Positions 24,975 through 34,117 of a DNA stretch of 44,859 nucleotides are shown here, one piece after another; the stretch's first letter is position 1, and the number at the start of each line of letters is the position of its first letter. The notes beneath the pieces are model-generated. The model did not search any database. It saw only the letters and a list, made by a program, of their open reading frames with translations, and was not told the origin of the DNA. Source of the DNA: Salinisphaera sp. Q1T1-3 (GTDB lineage: Bacteria > Pseudomonadota > Gammaproteobacteria > Nevskiales > Salinisphaeraceae); the NCBI RefSeq assembly GCF_003602005.1, contig NZ_QZWD01000025.1:1-44859 (forward strand), given 5' to 3'. Made by a program: the position numbers and the translations under genes.

Positions 24975-25077
24975 ATAAAATGATCAACGCATAAACGCAT
25001 TGCGCGACAAACCGTCCAAAGTCCAGGCCAATTCCGGACCGGACGTCACGATCTACAAGTCCAGCCTATATGCTTAG

Positions 25078-26826
25078 TTACCAGTTCAACGTCTCAAACC
25101 CGCCTTCGACTTTCTTGTCCTGCTTGGACTCGTCCATGGCCACGGTCGCATCGTCGTTGCTGGCGTCCTGGGCCGGCAGCGGGCCGGCGCCGGGGTCGCG
25201 GGCGATGCCGTTGGTGATGGGGTGGTCGCGGAAGTATTCATCGAAGCGCATCTTCGCGTCGTCGCCGAACAGCATTTCGCAGGCTTCCATGAGGCCGTCG
25301 GATTGCTGGATGGTTTCCTGGCGCGAGACGAGGCTGATCTTGGAGCGGCGCCGCAGGAAGTCCTCGAGCTTGGTGATCATCTCGCGGCGGGCGGCCTGAC
25401 GGACTTCGGCGCGGATGTATTCGGTGCCTTCGATGAGGATTTCGGCCTGGCGCGGATCCTCGCGGATGTTTTCCAGAATACCGATGGCATGGGCGGCATA
25501 CCGACGCCACAGCCGCGTCGACAGCGGCTCGGAGGATGCGGGGCTGGTGTAGGCATCCAGGTCCATCAGCTGGGCCTGGTGGAAGAATTCGTCGCGCACC
25601 GCGTCCACCGGCTCGCCGTACCAGCGATAGCGCGGGTAGCGCACGCGGATGCCCATTTCCTTGACGAGGTTGGTGATTTCTTCGCCGACGTTCACGCAGT
25701 CGGTGAGCTTGCCGCCGAAGATGCTGACAAAGCCCTGTTCGATGTCGGAATCGATTTCATGCTTGCGCGACAGCTGCAGGAAGTCGCGATCCTTGCCGCC
25801 GGTGTTCTGAACCGCGAGCGGACGCACGCCGCAGCGCGTGGCGATGATGTCGGCCCGGTCCAGCGGTTTGTCGAGGTCCAGCCGCGCATTGATGTTGTTG
25901 AGGACGAAGTCGATGTCTTCGTCGGTGATCGCGGCGTGCGGATCGTCGGTTCGGGTGTCGGTGGTGCCAATGCAGGTCCGGTTGCCCATGGGGATGGCGA
26001 AGAACAGTCGCCCGTCTTCGTCGAAAAAGGCCAGCACGCGTTTGTTGGGCGTGACCTGATTGACGATCAGGTGAATGCCCTTGGACAGCACGTGGCTGTG
26101 TTCGGTGTGCTTGTCGGCCAGCGCGTTGGTGCGGTCGGCCAGCGGGCCACAGGCGTTGACCAGTGTCTTGGTCTGGACCGTCCATTCGCGACCGCTCATG
26201 ACATCGCGCAGGCCGACGTGCCAGATATCGTCCCGGCGCTCGAAGCCGGTGGCCTCGACGTAGTTGGCGGCCACGCAGCCGCTGTTCATGGCCTTGCGCA
26301 CGAAGTTCCACACGAAACGGGCGTCGTTGTCGTGCAGAAAGGCATCGGAATACTCGAAGCAGCCCGTGGCCGGCTTGGTGTTGATGACCGACTCTTCTTC
26401 GTTGATCTGCGTGAGCTTGGGCAGACGCGGGATCTTGGTGAAGCAGTTGCCGAAGAACCAGTAGATCCAGGTGCCGGCCCAGAGCACGAGCGGATGCCAG
26501 CGAAAGCCCTTGGTGATCGTGGTCAGGAAACGGATCTCCTGCACGGTCGAGGGGTAGTGGGTGATCAGATGATTGCGCGAGACACACAGCTCGCGCACCA
26601 GCTTGAAGTCGTAGGACTCCATGTACTTGATGCCGCCCCAGATGAGGTTGGACGACCACATGCTGGTCATGCCGGCGAAATCGCCCTGGTCGACCAGACC
26701 GACTTTCACGCCGCGCCCGGCAAGCGCGGCGGCCGAGACCGCGCCGTTGATGCCGCCGCCGATGATCAACGTGTCATAGACGCTGTCGTCGGCCAGTTTC
26801 TCGATATTGCTTTCGCGTAGCTGCAT
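25078..26826 (-). CDS. glpD: Aerobic glycerol-3-phosphate dehydrogenase
   Basis: This 582-residue flavoprotein has the FAD-binding motif GGGINGA (23-29), the conserved region TSMWSSNLIWGGIKY, LVNACGPLADR, GRLFFAIPMGNRTCIGTTDT and FGGKLTDCVNVGEEI. It oxidises glycerol-3-phosphate to dihydroxyacetone phosphate at the membrane and passes electrons to quinone. The C-terminal tail after residue 540 is low-complexity and acidic. It is transcribed alone; no glpK, glpF or glpR is in the window. It marks the return of chromosomal composition after the island. The 283-bp gap to 27110 shows no obvious promoter. Confidence 0.93.
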   Translation of the reverse strand: MQLRESNIEKLADDSVYDTLIIGGGINGAVSAAALAGRGVKVGLVDQGDFAGMTSMWSSNLIWGGIKYMESYDFKLVRELCVSRNHLITHYPSTVQEIRFLTTITKGFRWHPLVLWAGTWIYWFFGNCFTKIPRLPKLTQINEEESVINTKPATGCFEYSDAFLHDNDARFVWNFVRKAMNSGCVAANYVEATGFERRDDIWHVGLRDVMSGREWTVQTKTLVNACGPLADRTNALADKHTEHSHVLSKGIHLIVNQVTPNKRVLAFFDEDGRLFFAIPMGNRTCIGTTDTRTDDPHAAITDEDIDFVLNNINARLDLDKPLDRADIIATRCGVRPLAVQNTGGKDRDFLQLSRKHEIDSDIEQGFVSIFGGKLTDCVNVGEEITNLVKEMGIRVRYPRYRWYGEPVDAVRDEFFHQAQLMDLDAYTSPASSEPLSTRLWRRYAAHAIGILENIREDPRQAEILIEGTEYIRAEVRQAARREMITKLEDFLRRRSKISLVSRQETIQQSDGLMEACEMLFGDDAKMRFDEYFRDHPITNGIARDPGAGPLPAQDASNDDATVAMDESKQDKKVEGGFETLNW

Positions 26827-27109
26827 GGTCTCTCTGACACTCCATACGCCGCGCTATCCCGGCCGGGTGACGATCGGTGCGGCGTCAATACGACTGTAGG
26901 CTACCTAGCATACCGTGCTGCGCTGGTTTTCGATGCAGCTCGGCGCCAACCGGGCGCGCCCTGGCCCGTGAACACGACCGTCGACGCGATCGATGACGGC
27001 CCGCGGTCTTGTGAACACCGCCGCCCTGCGCGCTCGGCGCTCGATGTCGCGTTGCATGCACCGCACCGATGCACGGAGAATCCGGTCTTTCATCATCCGG
27101 GAGCCTGCC

Positions 27110-27865
27110 ATGAGCCGCGCCATCGAGATCCAGACCGCGACGGGCACGATCGATGCCCACGTCTTCGTCCCCGAGCAGGCCCACGGCGCCCTGCCGGGCG
27201 TCGTGCTGTTCACCGATATCGGCGGCCTCCGCCCCTGTTATTTCGACAAGGCCCAGACCATCGCCGACGACGGCTACGCCGTGCTCATGCCCAACGTCTA
27301 TTACCGCGACCGGGCCGGCTCGGTCGTGCCCGAGGGCAAGTCCTTTCGCGATGACGACGTGCGCCCGACGCTGTTCGAGTATGCCGGCCGGCTGACGCCG
27401 GATGCCCAGGCCCACGACTTCGTCGCCCTGCTCGGTGCGATCGATGCGGACCCGGCGTTCGCGGCCGGGCCGGTGGGCGTGGTCGGCTACTGCATGACCG
27501 GTGCGTTCGCCCTGCGCATGGCCGCCAACCACCCTGACCGGGTCGTGGCAGCCGCCGGCTTTCATTCGGCTCGACTGGCCGAGGCGGATGATGCGAACAG
27601 TGTGATGCACGGCGTGGATCGGATCCGGGCCCGGGTGTTTCTCGGCCATGCCGATGGCGATGCACTGATGGATGCCGCGCAGATCGGCCGGCTCGACCAG
27701 GCGATGGCCGCAGCCGGCGTGGATTTCGCCACAGAACTGTTCGCCGGCGCTGCCCACGGCTACACCGCCTTCGATGCGCCGGCCTACGACGAGGCCGCCG
27801 ATGCCCGGCACTACAAACGGCTGTCGACCCTGTTCGACGAGACGCTGGCCGTGACGCCCGGCTGA
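27110..27865 (+). CDS. Dienelactone hydrolase family protein
   Basis: This 251-residue alpha/beta hydrolase has nucleophile Cys128 in VGYCMTGA, Asp near 182-184 in GHADGDALM, and His216 in AAHGYTAF. Cys-Asp-His is the classic dienelactone hydrolase triad. The true substrate is unknown; many such enzymes are not in chlorocatechol pathways and none is seen here. The start at 27110 is chosen for the MSRAIEIQTATGTIDAHVFVP opening. Its stop is directly adjacent to the stop of the opposing HlyD gene, with no gap. Confidence 0.9.
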   Translation: MSRAIEIQTATGTIDAHVFVPEQAHGALPGVVLFTDIGGLRPCYFDKAQTIADDGYAVLMPNVYYRDRAGSVVPEGKSFRDDDVRPTLFEYAGRLTPDAQAHDFVALLGAIDADPAFAAGPVGVVGYCMTGAFALRMAANHPDRVVAAAGFHSARLAEADDANSVMHGVDRIRARVFLGHADGDALMDAAQIGRLDQAMAAAGVDFATELFAGAAHGYTAFDAPAYDEAADARHYKRLSTLFDETLAVTPG

Positions 27866-28996
27866 TCAGGGCGTCGTCGGCGCCTCGGGCGTCGAATGAT
27901 CGGTGGTCGGCCCGTGGATGCCGAGCGTGCTGTCCACATCCGCGTAATGGGTGTGGATGGTGGTTTCCACCGACAGCCCCTGCTTGAGTCGGGCGATCAC
28001 GTTGCGATCGGCATCGATGGCGATCTTGACCGGCAGGCGTTGCACGATCTTGGTGAAGTTGCCGGTGGCATTGTCCGGTGCGACCGGCGAGAACGTGACC
28101 CCGGTGGCCGGCGCCAGGCTGTCCACATGGCCAGACAGTTTCATGTTCGGAAACGCATCCACGTGGATCGAGACCTTCTGGCCGGGCGCGACATGGGTCA
28201 GCTCGGTCTCGCGATAATGGGCCAGCACGTAGATGCGCTGTAGCGGTACCACGGCCATGAGCGCCGTGCCGGCATTGACCCAGGCGCCCGGACGGGCCGC
28301 GCGCTGGGTGATCACACCCTCCTCGGGCGCGACGATCGTCGTGTACGACAGGTTCAGCTTGGCCTGGTCGAGATTCGCCTGGGCCTGCTGAAGATTGGCT
28401 TCGGCCCCGCTGGCCTGGGCCTTGAGCACGTCCAGCTGCTTGCGGGCATCGGCCAGAGCCGCCTCGTCGGCATTCGTCTGCGCTTCGGCGGACCGCGCCG
28501 AGGCATCCTGACGCTGGCGATCCTCCTGGGAGATACCGTGCTGGCGGGCGAGCGTGTTGTAACGATCCGCGTTGCGCCGCGCGAATTCGGCGCTGGCCTG
28601 GTCTTTGTTGACCGTGGCCTGGGCCTGATCGATACGCGCCGGCTGGCGCGCGATCTCGGCCCGGGTTTCAGCCAGGGACGCCTGGGCGGTGGCCAGGCTT
28701 GCCTTGGCCGCAGCGACAGCGGTCTGATAATCGCGCGGATCGATCTTGACCAGCGGCTGACCCTTGTGGACCGGCTCGTTGTCATTGACCAGCACGGTCG
28801 CGATCTGGCCCTGCACACGCGGCGAGATCGTCGTGTAGTGCGCTTCGATCTGGGCATCGTTGGTCCAGACGTTGGCGCTCGGCACGAACGTGCGCCACAG
28901 CACCACGGCCACAAACACCACCACGATCAGCGCGACGATGGCCAGCAGGACGTACCACCCGAGCGAGCGGCGTTTCTTGGGTTGTTCTTCAGACAT
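27866..28996 (-). CDS. HlyD/EmrA-type membrane-fusion protein
   Basis: This 376-residue periplasmic adaptor has a short basic N-terminus, one membrane helix (about 12-34), a split lipoyl domain (IATVLVNDNEPVHKGQPLVKID) and a long Ala/Gln-rich coiled-coil hairpin (about 85-210). It ends with the beta-barrel. It links the inner-membrane MFS pump encoded just upstream to an outer-membrane channel. The three-gene order marR, MFS, HlyD matches the emrRAB type of drug efflux, with the pump gene first. Confidence 0.92.
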   Translation of the reverse strand: MSEEQPKKRRSLGWYVLLAIVALIVVVFVAVVLWRTFVPSANVWTNDAQIEAHYTTISPRVQGQIATVLVNDNEPVHKGQPLVKIDPRDYQTAVAAAKASLATAQASLAETRAEIARQPARIDQAQATVNKDQASAEFARRNADRYNTLARQHGISQEDRQRQDASARSAEAQTNADEAALADARKQLDVLKAQASGAEANLQQAQANLDQAKLNLSYTTIVAPEEGVITQRAARPGAWVNAGTALMAVVPLQRIYVLAHYRETELTHVAPGQKVSIHVDAFPNMKLSGHVDSLAPATGVTFSPVAPDNATGNFTKIVQRLPVKIAIDADRNVIARLKQGLSVETTIHTHYADVDSTLGIHGPTTDHSTPEAPTTP

Positions 28997-29001
28997 GGGA
29001 G

Positions 29002-30567
29002 TCAGGTTCCTGGCGGAATCTTCAAACGGGGCGGATAAACGCGCTGCGTGACGATGCAGGTCAGCATCAGCACGCCGGCCAGCACCAGCATCAGACGCCA
29101 GCCGTCGGCATAGGCCAGCGTCTCGACCTGACGGTTCATCTGCTGGGCGAACGCGGCCAGCACGCTCGGGTCGGCATGGGGGGCGAGTGCGGCGGCGTCG
29201 TGGCCGGTCAAGGGCGCGGACTGGGACAGTTCGGCACGATGCGTACCGACCCGGTCGAGCAGCATCGTGGAATGCACATCGGTGCGATGCCGCAGAAACC
29301 AGTCGATCAGGCCGGTGCCGACCGGGGCGGCCAGGGCACGCGTGGTGTTGATGGTCGCCGAGGCATACGGGCCTTCCGTCGGGTCGACGACCCCGGTGGC
29401 GATCTTGAGTAACGACACCACGACCATCGCCTCACCCACGGTCGCGATCGCCTGGCCGAGATAGAAATTCTGGCGCATCCAGTCGGGGGCGACCTGCGCG
29501 TGCAGCCAGCACGTCAGCATCATCATGGCCAGCCCGGCGACGACGAACCAGCGCGCATCGACGCGCTTGAAATTGAGCACCCAGGCCACGAGCGGCAACA
29601 GCACGAGCGACGGCAATCCGATGATCAACGTCAACGGCATCGACTGCAGCGGTCGATAGCCGTGCAGGCTCGACAGGAAACCGCTCGGCAGCAGACTGAC
29701 CGAAAAATTCAGGATGATGAAGCCGAACAGCATGACCGTGCCGAAGGCGAAATTCGGCCGCAGCATGATCTGGGGCCAGATGAACGGCACCGGGTGATAC
29801 CACTCGTTGTAGATGAACAACGGCAGCACCACGACCGCCACGAGCGTCAGACAGACCAGGAACGGCGAGGCCATCCAGTCCAGGCGCTCGCCCTGCGTGG
29901 CGACAATGACGATACAGGTCGTGAGCGTCCAACCAAGCAGCAGGCCGCGCCAGTCGAGCTTCTTGAACCGGTCGAGGTGCAGCGGATCCTGCGGTACGCC
30001 GTACCAGATCAGCACGATCGCGATCGCCACGAGCGGGACCACCGACAGATACAGCGCATCGTAGCCCACGCTCTGATGCGCCCAGGCCACGATCGGCGCG
30101 CCGAGATTCGGCGCGAACGTCGCAGTCAACGCATAGACCGCGAAGCCCATCAACTTGATGGAAGGCGTCAGGAAACGCAGCGCTGTGGTCATCAGCAGCG
30201 GAATGAGAAAACCGGTCGACAGACCCTGGCCGAAACGCAGCATCAGAAAGACGCCGGGGGTATGAACCAGGGCACACCCCACGCCGACCACCCCGAGCAG
30301 GAGCGTGGCGAACGTTGCGAACCGCCGCATGGAGAATGCGATGGCCAGCCACGGGGCGATCAGCATGCCCATGGCTTCCCCCACGTCGAACAGCGTGGTC
30401 ATCCAGCTGCCCAGACGGGTACCGATCCCGAGCGCGCCCTGGATGTCCGCCATCGCCAGGCTGGTCGCCTGCGCGTTCATATCGGCCGTCAGACAACCCA
30501 GCAATACGCCGAGCAGACCGCAGATCAGGTGCAGCGGCATACCCTGCTGCGGTTGGCCGCCGCTCAC
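29002..30567 (-). CDS. MFS transporter, DHA2 (EmrB-like) family
   Basis: This 521-residue protein has about 14 hydrophobic helices, as expected for DHA2 drug:proton antiporters. It shows LGSWMTTLFDVGEAMGMLIAP and VLMLRFGQGLS-like motif C surroundings. The usual DxTIVNVALP start is replaced by DMNAQATSLAMADI. The start overlaps the marR stop by 4 bases, and the adaptor gene follows after 5 bases. With the HlyD protein it should export hydrophobic toxicants. Confidence 0.92.
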   Translation of the reverse strand: MSGGQPQQGMPLHLICGLLGVLLGCLTADMNAQATSLAMADIQGALGIGTRLGSWMTTLFDVGEAMGMLIAPWLAIAFSMRRFATFATLLLGVVGVGCALVHTPGVFLMLRFGQGLSTGFLIPLLMTTALRFLTPSIKLMGFAVYALTATFAPNLGAPIVAWAHQSVGYDALYLSVVPLVAIAIVLIWYGVPQDPLHLDRFKKLDWRGLLLGWTLTTCIVIVATQGERLDWMASPFLVCLTLVAVVVLPLFIYNEWYHPVPFIWPQIMLRPNFAFGTVMLFGFIILNFSVSLLPSGFLSSLHGYRPLQSMPLTLIIGLPSLVLLPLVAWVLNFKRVDARWFVVAGLAMMMLTCWLHAQVAPDWMRQNFYLGQAIATVGEAMVVVSLLKIATGVVDPTEGPYASATINTTRALAAPVGTGLIDWFLRHRTDVHSTMLLDRVGTHRAELSQSAPLTGHDAAALAPHADPSVLAAFAQQMNRQVETLAYADGWRLMLVLAGVLMLTCIVTQRVYPPRLKIPPGT

Positions 30568-31025
30568 GTCGGCTCATCCGTGGACGAGCCGTTGAGGTTT
30601 TCGGCCATCGTTTCCGCCATGAAGACGAACTGCTCGATATCGGCCTGCGACAGACCTTCGGACATCAGAAGGCCGGCCTGGTGCTGCAGGCGGATGATCG
30701 GTCCGATCATCGCCTTGCCCTGCACAGTGCAGCGGATCAACGGCGCGCGCCCGTCCTGGGGATTCGGCCGGGATTCGACCAGCCCGAGGCGACGCAGCTG
30801 GCCCACGATGCGCGTGACCTGAGCGCGATCCGTGGCCATGAGTTCCGCCAGCACATGAACCGTCGGGGCGGCTTGGAAATAGGCGCCCTTGAGTACGCGC
30901 GTCTGGCCGACCGACAGCGTGATGCCGCTGTCGGAAAGCGCGCGGCGCATGGCGCGCTGATACGCGTGCATGAGCCGATGAAGACTCTCGCCGAAGATCA
31001 GGCGCTGGTCGTCTGCGTCGTGCAT
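30564..31025 (-). CDS. MarR-family repressor of the efflux operon
   Basis: This 153-residue protein (start 31025, preceded by GGAG) is a winged-helix MarR regulator. It contains LSVGQTRVLKGAYFQAAPTVHVLAELMATDRAQVTRIVGQLRRLGLVES, the usual wHTH, and the wing RPNPQDGRAPLIRCT. It is the first gene of the efflux operon. A perfect palindrome upstream (31070-31088) is the likely operator. A longer start at 31085 would run through that operator and is rejected. Confidence 0.9.
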   Translation of the reverse strand: MHDADDQRLIFGESLHRLMHAYQRAMRRALSDSGITLSVGQTRVLKGAYFQAAPTVHVLAELMATDRAQVTRIVGQLRRLGLVESRPNPQDGRAPLIRCTVQGKAMIGPIIRLQHQAGLLMSEGLSQADIEQFVFMAETMAENLNGSSTDEPT

Positions 31026-31056
31026 GGGAGGCGCTCCGTGAGCCGGAAAGCGGCGC

Positions 31057-31088
31057 ATCATCCGCAAACTCATTGACGGTGTCAATGA
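31057..31088 (-). promoter_or_regulatory. marR operon promoter with MarR operator
   Basis: TCATTGAC-GGT-GTCAATGA (31070-31088) is a perfect 8-bp inverted repeat with a 3-bp centre. On the minus strand the -35 box TTGACA (31085-31080) lies inside it and GATGAT (31062-31057) is a 4/6 -10 box 17 bp away. MarR dimers bind palindromes of this size. The site also lies about 100 bp before the divergent MBL gene, which may be co-regulated. Confidence 0.7.
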
Positions 31089-31189
31089 AAATAATCATCG
31101 ACAATGCATCGCTGCGGTATGCGGAACCAACCGGCTTGCCTACAGGTCGTTGTCAGTTGCAGCATCAGCCGATATCTCTCATCTCCCTT

Positions 31190-32053
31190 ATGCCTGTGAC
31201 CACCCAACAACCCGCCAACGCGCATCGCCTGGCGATCGGCGACTTCACGCTCACCACGCTGATCGACGGCCAGTTCGAGGCCGGCTTCGGTCTGCTGTCG
31301 AACATTGACGAAACCGAAGCCAAGCGGCTGCACGACGCCAGCCGACGGCCCACGCCGCCGCGCATCACCCTGAACGCCTATCTACTGGAAACCGGTCAGG
31401 AAACCATTCTCATCGACACCGGCTTCGGGCCGCTCGGCGGCGGGGCCGGCGGCCGTCTTTTCGAGAGCCTGGCCGATGCCGGCCACGCGCCGGACGATAT
31501 CGACACGGTGCTCATCACGCACATGCATCCCGACCATATCGGCGGTCTGGTCGATGCGAACGACCAGCCGACCATGCCGCGGGCCCGTGTCCTCGTCCCG
31601 GCCGGCGAGCTGGATTACTGGGGCGGCGCGATCCCGGCGGATGCCGACGATGCGCAGACACAACAATTCGAGGCCGCGCATCGCGTGATCGCCGCCGTGG
31701 GCAGCCAGATCCAGCACCTGGAAGGCAATGCCGTGCTGCCCGGCATCACCCGCGTGCCGTTGCCGGGCCATACACCGGATCACAGCGGCTATCGCATCGC
31801 CTCGGGCAACGCACAACTGCTGCTCTGGACCGACATCGTGCACCTGCCGTCGATCCAGTTCCCGAATCCGGAGGCGACCGTGGCCTTCGACAGCGATGCC
31901 GCACAGGCCGCCGAGACCCGGCGCCGGATCATGTCCGAGGTCGCCGAGAGCCGTGAACCGGTCGCCGGCCATCATCTGGATTTCCCGGGCGTGGGTTACG
32001 TGGTCGCCGACGGCGCGGGCTTCCGCTGGCTGCCCCATGTCTGGACGCCATAG
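31190..32053 (+). CDS. MBL-fold metallohydrolase
   Basis: This 287-residue protein has the zinc motif HMHPDHIGG, a downstream PLPGHTPDHSGY and DIVHL, and a final GHHLDFPG. These are the ligand positions of metallo-beta-lactamase-fold hydrolases of the quorum-quenching lactonase-like group. The substrate is unknown. The start at 31190 follows family length, but no ribosome site is visible. Its TAG stop (32051-32053) is the first three bases of a repeat element, so the original C-terminus may have been altered when the repeat inserted. Confidence 0.88.
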   Translation: MPVTTQQPANAHRLAIGDFTLTTLIDGQFEAGFGLLSNIDETEAKRLHDASRRPTPPRITLNAYLLETGQETILIDTGFGPLGGGAGGRLFESLADAGHAPDDIDTVLITHMHPDHIGGLVDANDQPTMPRARVLVPAGELDYWGGAIPADADDAQTQQFEAAHRVIAAVGSQIQHLEGNAVLPGITRVPLPGHTPDHSGYRIASGNAQLLLWTDIVHLPSIQFPNPEATVAFDSDAAQAAETRRRIMSEVAESREPVAGHHLDFPGVGYVVADGAGFRWLPHVWTP

Positions 32054-32273
32054 GGCGTGTTGAGGTTTTTCGTTCGAGCGCCTTTTCGTCGAGAGACCGC
32101 CGTGTGTCCGGCAAGGCGCGAGTCGCCGATCGTGGCGTGCCACGATCCAGACTGGCAACGCCGCCGGGCGCCCATCGTCGATTTTTCATGGGCGGCCCAA
32201 CCCTTCGGGACAAGCGCTGTATTGCCGCAAAACAGCACTTGGCGCGGACTCGCACGAAACATCAACACGCCCT
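32051..32273. repeat. MITE-like intergenic repeat, subfamily A, copy 2
   Basis: This 223-bp relative of the element at 121-383 begins TAGGGCGTGTTGAGG and ends ATCAACACGCCCT. Compared with copy 1, both ends carry matching changes (C to G at the left end, G to C at the right), so pairing between the ends is kept. The interior shares the same GC-rich blocks but differs in the middle (32120-32205). No credible gene is inside. Confidence 0.78.
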
Positions 32274-32312
32274 GGGTCTGAGCCTTCGAAGCACGCCTAT
32301 CAGGAGTTCATC

Positions 32313-33194
32313 ATGAAAATCGGATTCATCGGCCTCGGCGCGATCGGCGCGCCGATGGCCCACAATCTCGTGGCTGCCGGTTTCGACGTCACCGTCTGGA
32401 ATCGCACGGCCGACAAGTGCCGAGCGCTGGTCGAGGCCGGGGCCACACAGGCCGATACGCCCGCCGACTGCGTCCACGGCGATCTCGTAATCACCATGCT
32501 TGCCGACGACCGGGCGCTGATGGCCCTGCTCGACGAGCACGGCCTGATCGAGGCAATGGGTGCATCCACGGTGCACGTCAATATGGCCACGGTCTCGATC
32601 GATTGCGCCCGACGCGTCGCCGCGCGTCATGACGAGGCCGAGCGGGCCTATATCGCCGCGCCGGTGCTCGGCCGGCCGGATGTCGCCAAGGCCGGCAAGC
32701 TGCAGATTCTGGCCGGCGGTGCCAGCGCGGCCATCGAGACGGCCCGCCCGGCGCTGGAAACGCTCGGCGCCCGGGTCTGGCCGGCCGGCGAGGCGCCGTA
32801 CCGGGCCAATGTCATGAAACTGGCCACGAATTACATGCTGGTCTCGGCGGTCGAGAGCATGGGCGAGGCCGCGGCCATGACCGCGGCCTACGATATCCCG
32901 CCCGGTGATTTCCTGGAGATCATCACCTCGTCGGTGTTCGCGGCCCCGGCCTATACCGCCTACGCCCCGGCGATGACGACACGCGAATACGACAATCCCG
33001 AGGGCTTCAAGCTCGCACTCGGCGCCAAGGACATGGATCTGGCGCTGGCCGCCGCACACGCCGAGAACGTGCCGATGCCGATGGGGGCGACGGCCCGCAC
33101 GCGCCTGACCGAGGCCATGGCCGCCGGCGACGGCGACAAGGACCTGGCCGCACTGGCCGAGAGCGCCCGACGCGGCGCCCATATCGACGACTGA
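32313..33194 (+). CDS. NAD(P)-dependent dehydrogenase, 3-hydroxyisobutyrate dehydrogenase family
   Basis: This 293-residue protein has the N-terminal Rossmann motif GFIGLGAIGAPMA, the substrate region APVLGRPDVAKAGKLQILAGG and the catalytic-lysine block NVMKLATNYML. Members reduce or oxidise beta-hydroxyacids; some act on glyoxylate or succinic semialdehyde. AGGAG lies 6 bases before the ATG. The gene stands alone between a repeat and a strong terminator. The exact substrate cannot be read from the sequence. Confidence 0.9.
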   Translation: MKIGFIGLGAIGAPMAHNLVAAGFDVTVWNRTADKCRALVEAGATQADTPADCVHGDLVITMLADDRALMALLDEHGLIEAMGASTVHVNMATVSIDCARRVAARHDEAERAYIAAPVLGRPDVAKAGKLQILAGGASAAIETARPALETLGARVWPAGEAPYRANVMKLATNYMLVSAVESMGEAAAMTAAYDIPPGDFLEIITSSVFAAPAYTAYAPAMTTREYDNPEGFKLALGAKDMDLALAAAHAENVPMPMGATARTRLTEAMAAGDGDKDLAALAESARRGAHIDD

Positions 33195-33223
33195 TCGCCA
33201 ATTCGCCGGATCTGCCACAATGG

Positions 33224-33258
33224 ACGCGTCGGCCGCACGGTCGGCGCGTTTTTTATTT
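33224..33258 (+). terminator. Strong intrinsic terminator
   Basis: ACGCGTCGGCC and GGTCGGCGCGT form an 11-bp stem with two G-U pairs and a four-base loop (33224-33249), followed by TTTTTATTT. It terminates the dehydrogenase gene 30 bases after its stop. It also supports the start at 33277 for the next gene rather than the longer frame from 33220. Confidence 0.85.
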
Positions 33259-33276
33259 CATCGAGCCGAGCCTGCC

Positions 33277-33966
33277 ATGGATATCAGCAAAGCCAGCCCG
33301 CTGTCCCGCCTGTTCGGTGGGGGTTCGCCCTTCGAGGCCCTGTCCGAGCACATCCGACAGGTCGATCGCGGCGCGGATCTGTTGACCAATTTCTTCGAGG
33401 CCAGCTCGACCGGCGACTGGGATCGTGCACACACGCTGTATCGCGAGATCTCGGACTGCGAGCACGAGGCCGACGATCTGAAGGACCGGATCCGGCTGAA
33501 TCTGCCGAACACGCTGTTCTTGCCGATCTCACGCTCGGACCTGCTCGAGCTGGTCGAGGCACAGGACAAGATCGTCAACAAGATCAAGGACATCGCCGGA
33601 CTGATGACGGGCCGGCGCATGCAGTTTCCGGCCACGCTACTCGACCCGATCAACAAGTATATTCAGGTCACGATCGACACGGTCCACCAGGCACGCCAGG
33701 TCCTCGAGGAACTCGATGAGCTGCTGGAATCCGGCTTCGGGCGCAATATCTCCGAGATGATCGAAGACATGGTCGTCGAGCTCGGCAAGCTGGAAAAACG
33801 GGCCGACGAAGAACAGGTCGCCATTCGTCGCCAGCTGCTCGCGCACGAAAGCGAGCTGCCGCCGCTCGAGGTGATGTTCCTCTACCAGATCATCGACTGG
33901 ATCGGCACGGTCTCCGACCGGGCCGAGCGTGTCGGGGCACGTCTGCAGATCATGATGGCGCGTTAA
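33277..33966 (+). CDS. PhoU-like DUF47 protein, copy 1 (Pit accessory)
   Basis: This 229-residue all-helical protein is of the TIGR00153/DUF47 family. It has the metal-binding type motif CEHEADDLKD and the conserved LPISRSDLLELVEAQDKI, and ends IIDWIGTVSDRAERVGARLQIM. Such proteins sit next to Pit transporters and are thought to control phosphate uptake. The second copy at 34118 is clearly paralogous. Confidence 0.9.
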   Translation: MDISKASPLSRLFGGGSPFEALSEHIRQVDRGADLLTNFFEASSTGDWDRAHTLYREISDCEHEADDLKDRIRLNLPNTLFLPISRSDLLELVEAQDKIVNKIKDIAGLMTGRRMQFPATLLDPINKYIQVTIDTVHQARQVLEELDELLESGFGRNISEMIEDMVVELGKLEKRADEEQVAIRRQLLAHESELPPLEVMFLYQIIDWIGTVSDRAERVGARLQIMMAR

Positions 33967-34117
33967 ACGCCGAACGCCCCCATGACTGTGTGTATCCCGC
34001 GCCGGCCACCGGCGTCGCCGCCGCTCGGCCCTCCGGACCGTGGGGCCGTATTCGGGATGGTCATCGGGCTGACATGCGTCTGGGCTAGCGTGGTCGCAAA
34101 TGCAATGACACCGCGTC

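Larger units (their letters stand above)
24767..25077. other. AT-rich gap closing the defence island
   Basis: This 311-bp spacer lies between fic2 and glpD and is much richer in A and T than the chromosome on its right. It holds the fic2 promoter, three TGATCAA sites and a hairpin (24949-24974). No gene, tRNA, integrase site or direct repeat matching the left edge of the island was found. Confidence 0.6.

Noticed and set aside
8844-25077. Direct repeats marking attachment sites of the defence island
   Set aside because: I compared the two edges (8844-9057 and 24767-25077) by eye and found no shared stretch long enough to be an att site.
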